A program made the position numbers and the translations under genes. Positions 24,956 through 37,427 of a stretch of DNA of 64,000 bases are shown piece after piece. Below the pieces are notes generated by a model. That model worked only from the letters and a program-made list of their open reading frames with translations. It was not told the DNA's origin and did not search any database. The stretch covers positions 25,534,339 to 25,598,338 of the forward strand of contig OX393568.1 of assembly GCA_947652115.1 (NCBI GenBank). The letters run 5' to 3'. Positions within the stretch are counted from its first letter, which is position 1. Every line of letters begins with the position of its first letter. Source of the stretch: Blastomussa wellsi (lineage: Eukaryota > Cnidaria > Anthozoa > Scleractinia > Plerogyridae).

Positions 24956-25028
24956 CAAAGGGTTTTTTTCCAATACGATCAGAAATCTGAGGGCCACAGG
25001 TTTGTTAGTCAAAAGACTGTTATGTTAA

Positions 25029-25455
25029 AGTGCACCGAACTCCAAAATACTTTTTTCGGTAGAATAAACCTTTGCACCAATTTGAAACGCATTGCACCTT
25101 TTTACCAAATTCTGACTATTTATAGCATTCAAAAGTTATGATACACTGTGCATCATTTGTTCCACTACTGAGTCAGAAGGGGCGTGGGCCTATTCCTGAT
25201 TTGACGTCACAAACTGATTTGCATGCATGTTTACAAAGACTTGATGCGATGCAAATCATTTTGTGATGTCAAATCAGGAATAGACCCATGCCCCTTCTGA
25301 CTCGGTCGTGGAACAAATGATGCTCAGTTTTTCCTAACGTTTGAATGCTATAAATAGCCAGAATTTGGCAAAAAGGAGAAACGAAAGGTGCAATGCGTTT
25401 CAAACTGGTGCAAAGGTATATTTTAGCAAAAAAATATTTTGGGGTTAGGTGCACT
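25029..25455. repeat. TTAA foldback MITE, family 1, full copy
   Basis: The element runs from AGTGCACC to GGTGCACT and is flanked by TTAA on both sides (25025-25028, 25456-25459). Each half is the inverted complement of the other, with arms of about 200 bases and the junction near TTGCATGCATGTTTACAAAG. TTAA target duplication is the mark of piggyBac-type integration. Related copies are at 43590-44024 and about 45186-45459. Confidence 0.88.
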
Positions 25456-25795
25456 TTAAATGAAGGAAATTTGATTTTTCCTTTGTTTGAGAGGTATGCC
25501 TAGAAACTAGCTATCAGTCTAAATTAATTCCACCACCACTGTAAATAACATTTACAGTTTTTGGAAAAGAAAAATTGACTGATTGAAATCATGATCAAAT
25601 CTTTTATAGGTTGATCTGACTTGTTATGATGTATCTCACACATCAACGTTTCTTAGAAGTTTAACCTAAAAAGGTCATAGATTCAGAGTTAAATAATTAT
25701 TGCCACTTTATTGTTTTGTTTTCAGTAACAATACCAGTTGACACTGTGGTGCCTTTGGCAAACTAAAAAGTTACAACTTACAACAAAAGCCAAAA

Positions 25796-27388
25796 ATGTA
25801 CTCCCACCTGTTCAGAAGGATGCAGATATCTCTTGTTGCAGCAAAAAGACAATACTGGACTAAGGGTGATGGACCAAACTACTCAAAAAATGTTCTTTTT
25901 GCTTGTGTGGGAACAATCTTGTGTGCTGTTATTGGCACAGTGAGTTTTCAAAGTTATATTTGTTGTTTTAGTCATAATCAAAGAGGGAAATATTACTATT
26001 GTAACAACTGATTCTATTTAAAGGGACACTGCCACAGGGAGTTTTCTGCTTTTTTAGGTTTAGTAAAAAAGACATTAATCATGTGCTTAGGGCATCATTC
26101 AAGAGGAAGATGTCAAGCAAATTGTTGAAGGAAACAGGAACCATTGTTAGTTGTTAACTATTTTTCCACGCCACAAGGGCCAAACTTGGAAAATTCACTC
26201 TAACTTTTTTCAAGTAGTGATCTATCTTACTAATGCTCCTGATGGTATCACAATAATATTATTACTGTTTTTAATAGATAATGGGTACTGACACTGGCAT
26301 AGTAATCTTTAACAAAACTGGACCACAATTTGTAGGTTTCCATTGTTGTACTTATGTCTTCAGGCCCTTGCATTTTTGAAGTTATTTTCATGACAGGGCC
26401 CCTTTAACACCCCTGCTATAGTTCTAAGAGGGGCCTGTAGGGATAAAATCGGAACTGGGATTTTCTGATTTTTTTCAGTGGGAAAATGGACTGGGGCAGT
26501 CTGGTAATTTAGAAACAAAATACAGGAATGGGATATGGATCAAGCATGGGATGGAAAATGAGATGTGGGCAAAATGTTTGGGCTGGGAAATGGAATTTAG
26601 TACCCCACCCCACCCCTGCAGTGCCCTCTGTCAAATACTTATCTCCCGCTTTTCATTCAGTACCAGATATCCTCGCAAAAAATAATAAAGGGAAGAAGAA
26701 CCTTGACAATGTTCCGAACTGACGGTTTTGCTCATCGGGCACTCCTAAACAAAATGACCTGTAATGGCAGACTCAGAAATGTCATGGACGCTATTACCGA
26801 AGTGCAACGTATCAACAAATTCAAAACAAAAGTGATAAAAAATCTTGATACTGCAACTATGGTCTGGAAATCAACTTTAATCAAGATTTAAGATCTCTGA
26901 AGCCCTAGAGTGAAAATGGTTCTGAGGAAAAGTAGGCAATATCAGGCAATATACTCTTTTAAGTTCGAGTAGTTAACACATCTTTTTGCTATTTTAATTT
27001 TTTGTAATATTTTAATCATTGGTGTGATGTCGGGTGACTTTACCAATGTAATTAAATGTAGATGTAGAGTATATATACATGTATGCAAACTTGTTGAGGC
27101 GCCTAAATATTATATACTGTCTCTAGCACTTAGATACAAGCTAAATAAATAGAACATGCTATTGGCATTCAATGCCAGACAGCTGTGGTCCAGGCTTTTA
27201 AATGTAGATTAAATTTCAGATCAGTCTTGTCCAGGCATAGAAATCTCAATTAGTAATCTTGATTACTTAAATCACAAACTGGTAATTCTGAATATCATGT
27301 ACCTACATCTCAAATAGCAACAAACTGTTTTTATTGCCAATTTTAGGTGTATCAGAAATGGAAATCTGACAAGGAGCTTGATGTCTAA
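25796..27388 (+). CDS. 61-aa single-pass microprotein, putative mitochondrial, AIFM1-anchor-like
   Basis: Two coding exons, 25796-25939 and 27347-27388, giving 61 aa. The acceptor just before 25724 implies an upstream 5' UTR exon. Residues 1-28 are basic and lack acidic residues until D25 (MYSHLFRRMQ...AAKRQYWTKG), consistent with a mitochondrial presequence. Residues about 31-48 (KNVLFACVGTILCAVIGT) form one membrane helix. The intron is phase 0, immediately after the helix, and the tail is VYQKWKSDKELDV. The N-x-L spacing before the intron equals that of AIFM1 exon 1 and of the two genes downstream, suggesting a shared ancestral exon. AATAAA is at 27542-27547. I do not recognise an ortholog; mitochondrial location is inferred. 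Confidence 0.72.
26022..26403. repeat. TTAA foldback MITE, family 3
   Basis: Flanked by TTAA (26018-26021 and 26404-26407). Left end AGGGACACTGCCACAGG against right end CCTGTCATG-type complement (CATGACAGGGCCCCT). It lies inside the intron of the 61-aa gene. Confidence 0.65.
26438..26620. repeat. Dispersed purine-rich repeat, copy 1
   Basis: Blocks GGGATAAAAT, GGAACTGGGATTT, GAATTTAGAAAC-like and TGGGCAAAAT recur in order at 59690-59905. It lies in the intron of the 61-aa gene. Confidence 0.6.
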
Positions 27389-27834
27389 GGAAGATGATTT
27401 GAAAGGTCCTGAATGCTTCACACTTGAAAGTGTGTTAACAGCGGATAACTAACTGTTGTCATTCCACTGCATTTCTAATGGAATAATTTTTTGAATACCA
27501 TTTACACACTCGAGGGTTATTCCTGCAAGAAATAAGGTTTAAATAAAATGTCCTGATTACATATTTTATAAACTCGCTTTTTACGTTTAGGTATTTTCTG
27601 AAACTCCATTACTGTCCCCTAAAATGAAATAATAAATTGCGAGACTGTTCTAAAACTTGTACAGTCTTGAGCATTGTGAAAAATAGGTCGGAGTAACATT
27701 TTTGTCCAAAAAAAGAGAAACAAATGAAACAATTTCTCTACAAATCTATTGATATGATGTGGATATCATACAAAGTTACTGTTGGTTTTGAATATATTTA
27801 GCCCACCTCAGTTTTATTTGTCGAACGATTTTAA

Positions 27835-28023
27835 AGGAGCTACGTCACGGAAACCCATCTTTTCTAATTGGTCTATATCGTTGTCATTCGAAACAACATT
27901 GTATAATTTCAGCAATTTATTATCCCGTTGGTATTTTTTGGCATTAGAAAACTCTTACTTTTAGATTTCCTCCAATTTAAAAATAAATGTGAAAATGACT
28001 TCAAATGCCGTGACACTGCTCCT
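27835..28023. repeat. TTAA foldback MITE, family 4
   Basis: Flanked by TTAA at 27831-27834 and 28024-28027. Left AGGAGCTACGTCACGG, right CCGTGACACTGCTCCT. Short, with no coding potential. Confidence 0.8.
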
Positions 28024-28451
28024 TTAAGACAAACATCGGTGGTCTCGTGACGTTTCCAAAATTCATGATGATGTCACAAATTTGGATAGTCACGACAGCA
28101 TGAAAGGCAAACACGACAATTCTGATAGTTTTGGTCGAAAAGAACAGAAAAAAGAGTATTTTTTGTTGTGATAAACCTTTTTAGATTTATTAACTGTACA
28201 AGAAAGATGTTGCAAAAATCTGCTTTCATATTTTGTCGTTTATATTTATTGCTTGTGCGTGATGGCCGAGTGTGACGTGACGCGAGTGAACGCCCCAACA
28301 CTCGCCCACTCAATAACAAATGCCCAAGTTCCTGTTTGTTCCGTATCGAGACAAGAATTGTTACACCTTGTGCTGTTAACCGCGACACATCTTTAAACGC
28401 TTTCTAAAGTCGCATTTCGTCTGGTTGGAACCTTGTACTTCAGTTTGTACG

Positions 28452-30651
28452 ATGTCGATGCAAATTTGTTCCAGGATTGTTCGCACCTTTGGTGTCGCCA
28501 GTTCTCGACATTTTCTCGGAAGACATCTTCCTCGTCGGGTTGGTGAGCGAAGCGTGCACGTCGAACAAAATAAAAGAGCCAGCACGAAAGATGACCTCGG
28601 CGTGCTTGTGTTTGGTCTTGGTGCTCTTGCAGCTTCCGTTGTATGGGTAAGAGAGAATCAACACTCCCAACTTTCGATTAGTTCGAGATATTTCGTGTCG
28701 CGAAACGCGCGTACGCTGAAATGAAAGTGAAACGCTGAAAGAGAAAAGGACTATTTTTTTCTATTTTTTTTTTGGGTTGTGTTGTCCAGAAAAGAATAGT
28801 TTTTGTGGTTTATCAAGAAGTGATATTTTTATGACATACTTCGGTGTATAGAAATTGAACAAAGCTGTGGGCAAAAACACACATGTATGCTGTGCTTTAG
28901 AGTTGCGATGTTTATATGGGGAACTTGGACGTGATCCAGTGCACGCCGTTGTTATTGTTCCATAAATATCGATATTTGATCAGTGGAAAAAATACTTTGT
29001 ACGTTTAAGTCCAAATTTAGAAAAAAACTGTGTATGTGAGAGTAAAGACGTAGAAAATCGAGATTCCTTCTAATCGCGCGGGACTGAGGTGCTACTTTGT
29101 TTACAGAAGTTAATATATGCAAACAACAAAGCTGAGAAGTGAGAGCGCGGCCTACTGGTTTTGATATTTTTTTAAAAAGATATTAGTGGATCAGCGTCAA
29201 CCAGTCTGTAGGACCTGAACAGCAATTCTATTTGGTACCCACTGTAGATTCAACCTTCGGCTATTCAGGAGGGTGCACAGAGTGGGCCTGAAAATGGGGA
29301 GGGGGTGACAGTAGGCAATAAATTCTAAAAAAAACTGAATCTGTTCTTTATATTTTTCCTTCCCCTGTAGGCAGTTAGTGACGGAGCTTTTTCAATTAAC
29401 ATGACTCCTGCTGAAGTGGCAAAGGTAAAATTAATTAAAAATTAAAATCCTAGATAATATATAGATTTAGCCAAGCCTAAAAGAGGAGCTCCGTGTTTTT
29501 GCTGGATCTTAATAATTTTTGAAATTGCGTGCTGAAATTGCGGTCATTGAAAGTACTAGCGTGGGCAACTACTAGAATAATTAAAAACGTCAACTCCAAT
29601 AGACCAATTTCGATATTTTAATATTCAGCCTAATACAATAGACATCACTGCGAGGCTCCGGGGAATAAATCCCACAAACTCTATAATTTATACCCCGGAG
29701 CCTCGTTCTGAGGTCTATTGTTTTTGGCTGAATTTTAAAATATCGAAATTGGTCTATTGAGAATGACCATAAAAAATTAAAAAAATGCTTCCATAAGTAA
29801 GAAAAGCGGGCCTGAGCCCGCGATCAATGATAAACAATATCTGGGCAGCGGTCAACTTCAAAAAAACATGATAACTCGATGAGTTCTAAATCTGAACCCG
29901 CGATCTGGTCATGTAATACTGGTCAGTGGATACCTTCTTTTGACAGCTGTCAATTGACCATAACATGGCAAAGATAAAAGCTTATGGTAACCTTTAAAAA
30001 TACTAACCAGGTCGAACTCTGATCAATAGTTGCCATATTGATATTTGGGGAGACGCCGTTTGTACAGACGTATTTTGCACGTGCCCGTGAGCATGCTGCT
30101 TGCCATTTTGACCATGGGAAATGAAAGGCATGGTTTTACTGTTTGTACCTTGTACGTGTCCTCGGTTCTCCTATTTCTATAGGTATGGGGCTCCGCTATA
30201 AAACTTGCAGGTCAAAAAATAATGCTTCTGTGATGCATATCCACAATTAGAACAAATTTGGTTAATACCCTTGGATCACTTTTGTATCAGGGAAATGCCC
30301 CCTGCCTGATTTTCAAGAAAGGCCATACAGCCGGTATTTATGGCCTAAATATATATTATTTTTTTGGTTGATAAGGTCACTTTGTTCGAGTGTTTTTTTT
30401 TTCAGTTTTTACTAAAATTATATTTGTTAACTGCCATGCTGCATGCATGCATGGCTTTGCAGTTTCTGGCTCATAACATTGTTAACAAAAGTAAACAGTA
30501 TTATCTAAAATGCCTTTGCTTTTTACCCTAAATTATTAGCCCCTTGGTGTTATTACATGAACATTTAACTGCATATGTATAAAAAATGAAAAAATAATTC
30601 CAGGAATTTTTATTTCAGATGAAGGAGAGGGAGGAAGGAGCTTCAGAATGA
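28452..30651 (+). CDS. 93-aa single-pass mitochondrial-type microprotein, AIFM1-anchor-like
   Basis: Three coding exons: 28452-28646, 29371-29424, 30619-30651. 282 nt, 93 aa. The N-terminus is rich in Arg, Ser and His without acids for over 30 residues (MSMQICSRIVRTFGVASSRH...), a strong presequence type. The helix DLGVLVFGLGALAASVVW is at residues 48-65. The intron directly after the helix is phase 0. Exon 2 reads AVSDGAFSINMTPAEVAK and the last exon MKEREEGASE. AIFM1 has an intron at the same place after its helix, then a short exon ending in EEAK. A second ATG two codons in does not change the reading. AATAAA is at 30801-30806. Homology to the AIFM1 anchor is inferred from intron position, spacing and tail; function unknown. 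Confidence 0.8.
29597..29759. repeat. Palindromic MITE in intron 2 of the 93-aa gene
   Basis: Left CAATAGACCAATTTCGATAT, right ATATCGAAATTGGTCTATTG (exact inverted complement). Inner arms GAGGCTCCGGGG / CCCCGGAGCCTC are also inverted. Confidence 0.9.
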
Positions 30652-32108
30652 GTTTATTTGAAGTCAACTTCATGAATCACAGTTGCAACAAAAATCCATC
30701 ATTAAGCTTGCTTCAAAAACTTATCTGGAACCCTGGACTACAGATTACTCTTCATTTATAATTAAGTTAAAGACCATATTTAGCTTTTATGTAGTGATAG
30801 AATAAAATATCATCTATACACTATAGGAAATAGATAGCTATGAAGACAATAATGATAATTTAAATGTTCAAGGAGATAGATTCAAGGATCTTCCAGATCA
30901 TGTTTGCATGCCAATATTACAGGCAAATTTTAGTATGTGATGTGTGAGTTGTAGATCAATCTAAATTTTATTGTATATTTAAAAAATATAAAGTTTCAAT
31001 TAAATGGTTTTCCTAATAATTGTTGGAAAGATTAATATATTATATGTTGGGGGAATACAAGGGGACTTCATTAGAAGTGGAATGAAAAAACTAAGGAGGG
31101 GAAAATCATAAATTTACAGCCCCTTGATCTGGTTGGCCTGCAGTTGCTGGACTTCTTTTAGTCGAGTTTCAGGAACATAAAAACACTGAACAGTTAACTT
31201 CCCAAAGTGAAAATTCTGAAAACTTTAAAGAATTGGGAATGCAGAGACATTGAATACACTACTTTTTAGGGACTTTCCATTTTTCTTCTGCACCACCCAA
31301 TCCCCCTTCCCCCACCCAAAAAAATTTTGCCGGCGCCTTTTGAAAATTGCAATCCGAAGTCTGAGCGTTTTGGCGAAGAATGTCGGCAATCTTCGGCTCG
31401 TACGCCTATGCGCATGACCAACCATCTTCCCTTCGTGTCTCCGATCCCAGTCTGGGAGCGTATCGTAGCGTGGAGGTATCATGAGATATATTAAATGCGG
31501 CAAAGGTCGGGCGGTTTAAAGTCACTGAAGTCATGCTGTTCGACAACAGGAAACAAAAAAAGTAGCTTCTTAGTAAATATGTTTTTCGTCCTAGCTTCTT
31601 CACCCTCGATTTTTGGTGACTGAGCAAAAATTTCTACGAATTTAATTTTGGGATATGAATCGATCGATTAGAAGGGAAATTTGTAGTTGGAAATTCAAAA
31701 CAGAATGCCAAAGTTTTGGTCGAATGGAACAGCTCCAACTCTACTCTTACTTCGCTCGCGCCAGGATCAGTTTAGTACACGAGTACTTTGTTCTGGGAAC
31801 AAACAGCACGCGCATGGGCGAAAAAATAATAAGAGAGAAGATGAGGATATTACTTCAATTCTTCATCTTTTGTGTGCTCCCAGATGTGAGTAAACTAAAC
31901 CAGAAATGAATCAACAAGTATAATTTTTGGAACGCCTTCGATTCGGGAAGCGACAGTGCAAAAAAGGTAATAAAAAAACGTTGACTTTTTATCACCGTTT
32001 GGCTTGCGATTGCATTTCGAATCCCTCTATACGCTATGCTTACGCTTGTACTTGCATCTTGCGGAATAAGACGATTAAGTAACGGTTCCGCGATACAAGC
32101 ACCATACA
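30652..32108. other. 3' UTR and intergenic spacer between microprotein genes
   Basis: The 3' UTR of the 93-aa gene runs to about 30830. The remainder is AT-rich with no convincing exon. The promoter of the 119-aa gene must lie near 31900-32108. Confidence 0.6.
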
Positions 32109-33470
32109 ATGTCGTTGGCAACTTACAGCAAGTTTTTGAGCCCTTCTTTGAGTCAGATTAGACCAGTGTTAAGTGCTCTACGTTTAAGTGGATACAGACT
32201 TTTCAGCTCCCTTGAGAAGAAGCCAAATTTTGTCTCCAATCGGTTCCGATTATCCAGACATGCATCGAGCGGTACTACACACGCGGGTTCCAGTCAGTGG
32301 CCCATTAGTGACAACGGGTTGTTAGCCCTTGGCTTTAGTTTGCTTGGAAGTACTTTGTTCTTTGTAAGTATCTATCTGTTATGTTTGCGCAGTTTAATTT
32401 GTCTGATAACATATATCGAATCTCAAAATTTACATATTCTAGCCAGTTTGGTTTTACTTGTCGTCTGCTGATATTCTCTTTTTCTTCGTTGATCCATTTT
32501 GGACCCTTTCTCTTGATCTACACTGTACTAATATGGAATTTGGTGATTATATTTAGGTTATCTATAACGGCCTGTTGGATCCCGAGGGAGTCCGGTCAAA
32601 AAAGCCCACTGGAGGCTCTAGAAAACGAGCTGAGGTAATGAAATATCCGTTCTGCAAACAATTTAAACGAGGTTTTACTCCTGCAAAGGAAGGCGCAGTG
32701 GTCTAATGGTTAGTGCGCTGGACTCCGGATAGGACGGTCCGGGTTCGAGCCTCTAGCCGGGGCACTGCGTTGTGTTCTTGGGCAAGACACTTTACTCTCA
32801 CAGTGCCTCTCTTCACCCCGGTGTATAAATGGGTACCGCCGAATTTACTGCTGGGGGGTAACCCTGCGATGGACTAGCATCCCATCCAGGGAGAAGTAGT
32901 AATACTCTCTGTCGCTTCATGCTACAGAAATAGGGATAAGCTCCGGCCTGATGGGCCACTATAGGCCCGAATGCAGACTTACCTTACCTTACTTCTGCAA
33001 GCGTATGATATTTTTAAGCTAGTCATGGTATTTCCTGATTGGTTTGCTTTTTGTTTTCAAGCTCTTCAATTTTATGTTATTGTCAGTGCCCAAAACTGAC
33101 GTACCTTGAAAATAAAATAATATATACCCAGGCTTACTAACCGAGTTCTAGGGCCGCCATATAAATTACGGCCCGCTTTTACTCCTTAGAAATCGAAGGG
33201 GAAAAACAAGGGTCCGTAATAATTTACAGTACAGACCGAGAAAACGAGATTAGTGAGATATTTATTATATATTTTATCTTGGAATGGAGCGCGATATTAA
33301 ATTTAGCGGGCCGTACTCAAAAATACGGCCCGCTAAATTGACCAATAACAGCGCGCATATTAACTGAGAGATGCAATAAGACATAATTAAAAAATAATAA
33401 TTTCATTTATTAATTCTGATAGTTGTATAATTTTTGTTTGCAGGAGGAGGAAGAATGTGACTGTGACTGA
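32109..33470 (+). CDS. 119-aa single-pass microprotein, paralogue of the AIFM1 N-terminal anchor
   Basis: Three coding exons: 32109-32363, 32557-32634, 33444-33470. 360 nt, 119 aa. Exon 1 is plainly homologous to AIFM1 exon 1 at 42587: both start MSL, share LSGxRLFSSLEK, NFV and RHAS, and then the helix (SDNGLLALGFSLLGSTLFF here, SENALLVVGFGLLGGSLAY in AIFM1). Both have a phase-0 intron right after the helix. Exon 2 (VIYNGLLDPEGVRSKK...) parallels AIFM1 GVYSGSLSPNG.... The chain ends with an acidic, cysteine-containing tail EEEECDCD and a stop, so no FAD or NAD domain follows. AATAAA is at 33561-33566. Expected topology by analogy with AIFM1: N-terminus in the matrix, tail in the intermembrane space. 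Confidence 0.85.
32687..32988 (+). repeat. Full-length tRNA-derived SINE, family A
   Basis: The tRNA head has an A box (GTGGTCTAATGGTTAGTGCG) and B box (GGTTCGAGCC). The body contains GGGGCACTGCGTTGTGTTCT and ATGGGTACCGCC, and the tail is (CTTAC)n. Flanks TTACTCCTGCAA (32675-32686) and TTACTTCTGCAA (32989-33000) are a 12-base target duplication with one mismatch. It lies in intron 2 of the 119-aa gene. Related fragments are at 14924, 46005 and 48965. Confidence 0.9.
33110..33360. repeat. Fragmentary repeat with GGGCCGTA/TACGGCCCGC arms
   Basis: TTACGGCCCGCTTTTACTCC near 33165 and two opposed copies of GCGGGCCGTA/TACGGCCCGC at 33305-33345. Possible DNA-transposon remnant in intron 2 of the 119-aa gene. 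Confidence 0.45.
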
Positions 33471-34560
33471 TGATGGGTGAAGGAGCATTTCAACAAATTC
33501 TATTTCTATGAGACTTTCTGTAAACTTATAAACACAAAAACAAATCTTTGTCATACGCTGAATAAAGTTCACTGATTAACTACATGTTAGCATCAACTAC
33601 ATGTAGCTACTATTCCGAGTTGAATTGGGCAAGTGTTGAGGTAGCCTGCCAACAGCCTCCTGTCACGAAGGGGAGCTATTTTCCGGCGCGAAGCCCCGAG
33701 CAGTGGACCTGCCGCCCGCTTGTTCCGGAAGCCTCTCTGCATGCAAACATCAAAGCACGGATGTCCTTAACTGACTTTCTACTATTCATGATAAAAGGAG
33801 CCAATCAGAACGGGAATAAGATTTTATGTTGGAAGGTCCACGACCCTCGCTTGTACATCTTTTGTTTTCCGTTCATGCATGAATTACGTAATCGCACTGT
33901 CTCCATTGGTAAGTTGGTCTGATGGAAGTAAACAACTATTACGTTTTACCAAGCTTTGTGCAGACGGTTAACCCCAAATTATATAGGAAACTAAAACATT
34001 CAACAAAGAATTCTGCTGGGTTTCCTAACCAGTTCTTTCTATTATACTTTGGGGACTTCTGTCTTTTGACCGTTTTATTGACTTTTATTGACGCTTTTGA
34101 CCATCCACAAATGCCCTGGGCAGTGCATTGGAACAGAAAATCTCAGCAAAACATCACTACCGGTACTCCCGTCGAGCACAAACATAGGCACGCAATGCGT
34201 GCGAGAGTTATTTTTTTCAGTTTCTGATATGGACGTATTGGGTATTTTTCTTTTGGTCAGCAAAACTAGCTCGTCCAAAACGAACGCTCAATGACCAATT
34301 TAGTGTTGGGCCTTTTGCTGACGGCGTGTGCACTTCAAGCAAATGACCGCAACGCAAAATACGTTTTGACTAGCGAATTCATTCGCGACAAAACTTTCCT
34401 GTCGACCATGAATAATATATCTGTGAAAACTGCAGTAATCAGTTTAATCAATCACTTTACTGCGCATGTTATTCCATTTTTATCAAACAATTTGACAATC
34501 TCGTCCCCAGAGCCTGCTTTGGAGAGCATGTTCGTAGGCTATAAGAATTGAAAACTGTTC

Positions 34561-34730
34561 CTCTTTTTAAAGATTTCCGCTTTTAAAGTTTCCCCGTTTT
34601 AAAGATTCCCTCTTTTAAAGATTCTCCGTTTTAAAGATTCCCGCTTTTAAAGATTCCCCGTTTTAAAGATTCCCGCTTTTAAAGATTCCCGCTTTTAAAG
34701 ATTCCCCGTTTTAAAGATTCCCTCTTTTTT
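34561..34730. repeat. 16-bp minisatellite TTTTAAAGATTCCC(G/C)(C/G)
   Basis: About ten consecutive 16-base units, alternating mainly between TTTTAAAGATTCCCGC and TTTTAAAGATTCCCCG. Confidence 0.9.
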
Positions 34731-36039
34731 TCGCCTGCTTTATCAATAGAATTGAAATACATAAATTAGACGAATTATGCAAATTGCAAGTGGAATGGAA
34801 GTACGAATCAACGTGAATATTTTGCAATGATGTATTATTAATTTTTTGTTGCGCGTATATTCACACATTTTGATTAGAAATTTTAATTAATGACGCGATT
34901 TTATACATCCATGCGCACTTTAGATCACCTTCATTTTCAAATTTAGCAACCGTCTTTCAGTACACTAGTTTGCTCCTAGAGCTTGTCACTGAATCTCTTG
35001 GACAACTTTAAATCTGGCTCTTCCCGTAACGTTTACCGATCTTCCGCCAACTTCAGGTGAACCGCTCCTCTTAAAACGAGTTTTGCTTGGACATTGAGCA
35101 AGAACTCAGTTTTCACGATGAACAAGCTTGCTCTACAAGTTATTCACTTGTTATGCATCTGAAACTTTGCTTGGCAGGTAAGCGGGATATTTGAGCATGT
35201 GGTTCTCAGAATTATTTTAAAGCAACTCTCTCTAAGTCCTGTGTGGTAGCCGACAAACGCTCGTGAAGAATTACCCAAGAATTATATACATTCAGTTTGT
35301 CATATTTTTTCAGAAGATTCTGGATGCAAGACTGACAAAGGCAATGCAATTACCAAGTTAAAGCATGTGGGCACAAATTAAAGAGCACTGATTACAACGG
35401 AAAACGCACGTCTTAAGGAGGTAACTTCAGTTAATTGTATAGCCATAGAACACTTACATTCAGAATTTAGAATCCGATTATTTTGTGAACATTACTTTTA
35501 CGAGGCTAAAGTAAAGCGGTACCTGACTAGATAAAGCGCCAGTAAACACTCGATGATCTTTTGCTAGCTATACATCAATATTCAAACGGTATTGATTTGG
35601 TATTTGGTGAAAATCTTGAATTCGATGGAACCGGGAGGTGAGTTTCAGGTCACACACTTGGCCTTTGAGTTCTCGGAATAGTCAAAGAATAATTTGGATA
35701 GGCGCGACACCAGACCGAAAACAAAACCGTGAGAAAATGTTTATATCGCATTTTTTTCTTTGCAATTTTATTTTCTAACTTTGAGTAATTGTTCGTCATA
35801 CTAGGAGTCCTGACTTGAGAAATGTTTCAAACACTACAGATGGATACATGGCAAAAGAAAGACCAGAAAGATTAAGAAAACCTTCGAGTGGCATGGAATC
35901 CGAGTTGCATTTTTTCATGCGTCAGATGTGGAACTGATTTTAAATCCTGACATCATCCCGATTCAGTGCATGAGCTGCTCACTCAGCTCACGGTAAGTAG
36001 CAACTCGTTCAAGTAAAAATTAAATCCTATATAGCGCGT

Positions 36040-36285
36040 ACCGCTCTTTTTACAAGAACGGCTAATTTTGGAGCTGAGGCTGAAAACGTTCTTAAGATGT
36101 TACATGGTATAGTATTTCAATAAATTACTGCGGACGTGACCAGCAGTGCTTCTCATTTTAATATAGAGTGAGCAAAATAAAAGTGTTCTTAATCGAGTCT
36201 CAGCCTGGGGAACGTTCTTGAAAATTTGATTAATTTCAGCCTCAACGTTCTTATAAAAAAGATTCTTATAAAAAGAGTGTATATT
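36040..36285. repeat. Foldback-like element with ACGTTCTTA(T/A) motifs
   Basis: CTCTTTTTACAAGAACG near 36050 opposes CGTTCTTATAAAAAAGA near 36246, and GAGGCTGAAAACGTTCTT opposes TTTCAGCCTCAACGTT. The ends are imprecise. Confidence 0.5.
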
Positions 36286-36832
36286 TTCCCGTGAAAGGAG
36301 TGAAATGATTAGAATCAGATGAAATGATTATTCCTTAATGAGAGAACTGATCCTCGCAGTAAATTTAAAATTTGAGCGTTTGGAAATTAAATTCAGGTTT
36401 CCGATGGGGTTCGAACCCACGCCGTTGCCTTCGTGATACCGGGGCGACGAGAAGTGTTAATTTGACCAAACTAGGAACAAGTTAAGTTCATATTTTCGAG
36501 TTTCCGCAAAAGGAGAAAAATTAAATAACGTGAATTGTATGAAATGATTCATATGAGAACTGTGGATGTTATTGGAGATTAAAACAAGCCTGAAAACTTT
36601 AGGGCTCCTACGGCGGCATTCGAGCCCATTACCCACGCGAAAGCGGTGCGATTCTCAAATAAAATAGCCAGGGCTCCTTCGGGCTTAGAACATGTGAGCT
36701 CCCAACACAGGTGCAATGCTCTACGATACTCTAAGATCGACGAGAAAAAATCAGAGCTCCAACGGGATTCAAACCCGTGACTCCGCGCTAGCGGTTCGAT
36801 GCTCTGACAACGGGAATCCAATTCAGAGCTCC

Positions 36833-37427
36833 GACGGGATTCAAACCCGCGTCTCCTCGATATATTTGGATACGATACTCTAAGATCGATGAAAAAATCA
36901 GAGATCCAACGGAATTGAAACTGCTTTAAGATCGGCGAGAAAACGCAGAGTTCCAACGCAAGTCAAACCGCAATCAATCAATCAATCAATCAATCAGCGA
37001 GAAAAGTTTCAACGGGATTCAAACCCGTGACTCCGCTTTAGCGGTTCCTTGCTCTAACAACGGCAAACGAATTCAGAGCTCCGACAGGATTCAAACCCGT
37101 ATCTCCTCGATATATAGGGATACAATGCTCTATAAAGATCGACGAGAAAGATCAAGAGCTCCAACGGAATTCAAACCGCTCTAAGATCAGCGAGAAAAAT
37201 CGGTCAGAGTTCCAATAGGATTCAAACCCGTGACTCCGCGTTAGCGGTTCCATGCTCTGACAATGGCAAAACAAATCAGAGCTCCGACGGGATTCAAAAC
37301 CGTGTCTCCTCGATAGATAGGGAAACGATGCTCTATAAAGATCGAAGAGAAAAATCAGAGCTCCAACGGGATTCAAACCCGTAACTTCGGGTTAGCGGTT
37401 CGATGCTCTAACAACGGCAAACCAATT
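36833..37427. repeat. Segmental duplication inside the array, copy 1
   Basis: Nearly identical to 38120-38698. The offset is 1287 bases before and 1271 after a (CAAT)n tract, which is 16 bases longer in this copy (near 36970-36996). Confidence 0.85.

Larger units (their letters stand above)
33471..36570. other. 3' UTR and intergenic, no gene recognised
   Basis: Contains a minisatellite at 34561-34730 and a foldback-like segment near 36040-36280. An open frame at 34291-34551 starts with a hydrophobic stretch but has no supporting evidence. Confidence 0.6.

Noticed and set aside
28452..30651. Identification of the 93-aa protein as a COX7B-type subunit
   Set aside because: Faint resemblance after the helix only; the AIFM1 intron position and spacing explain it better.
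34291..34551. Possible 86-aa secreted protein
   Set aside because: Hydrophobic start only; no splice, homology or polyA support, and it adjoins a minisatellite.
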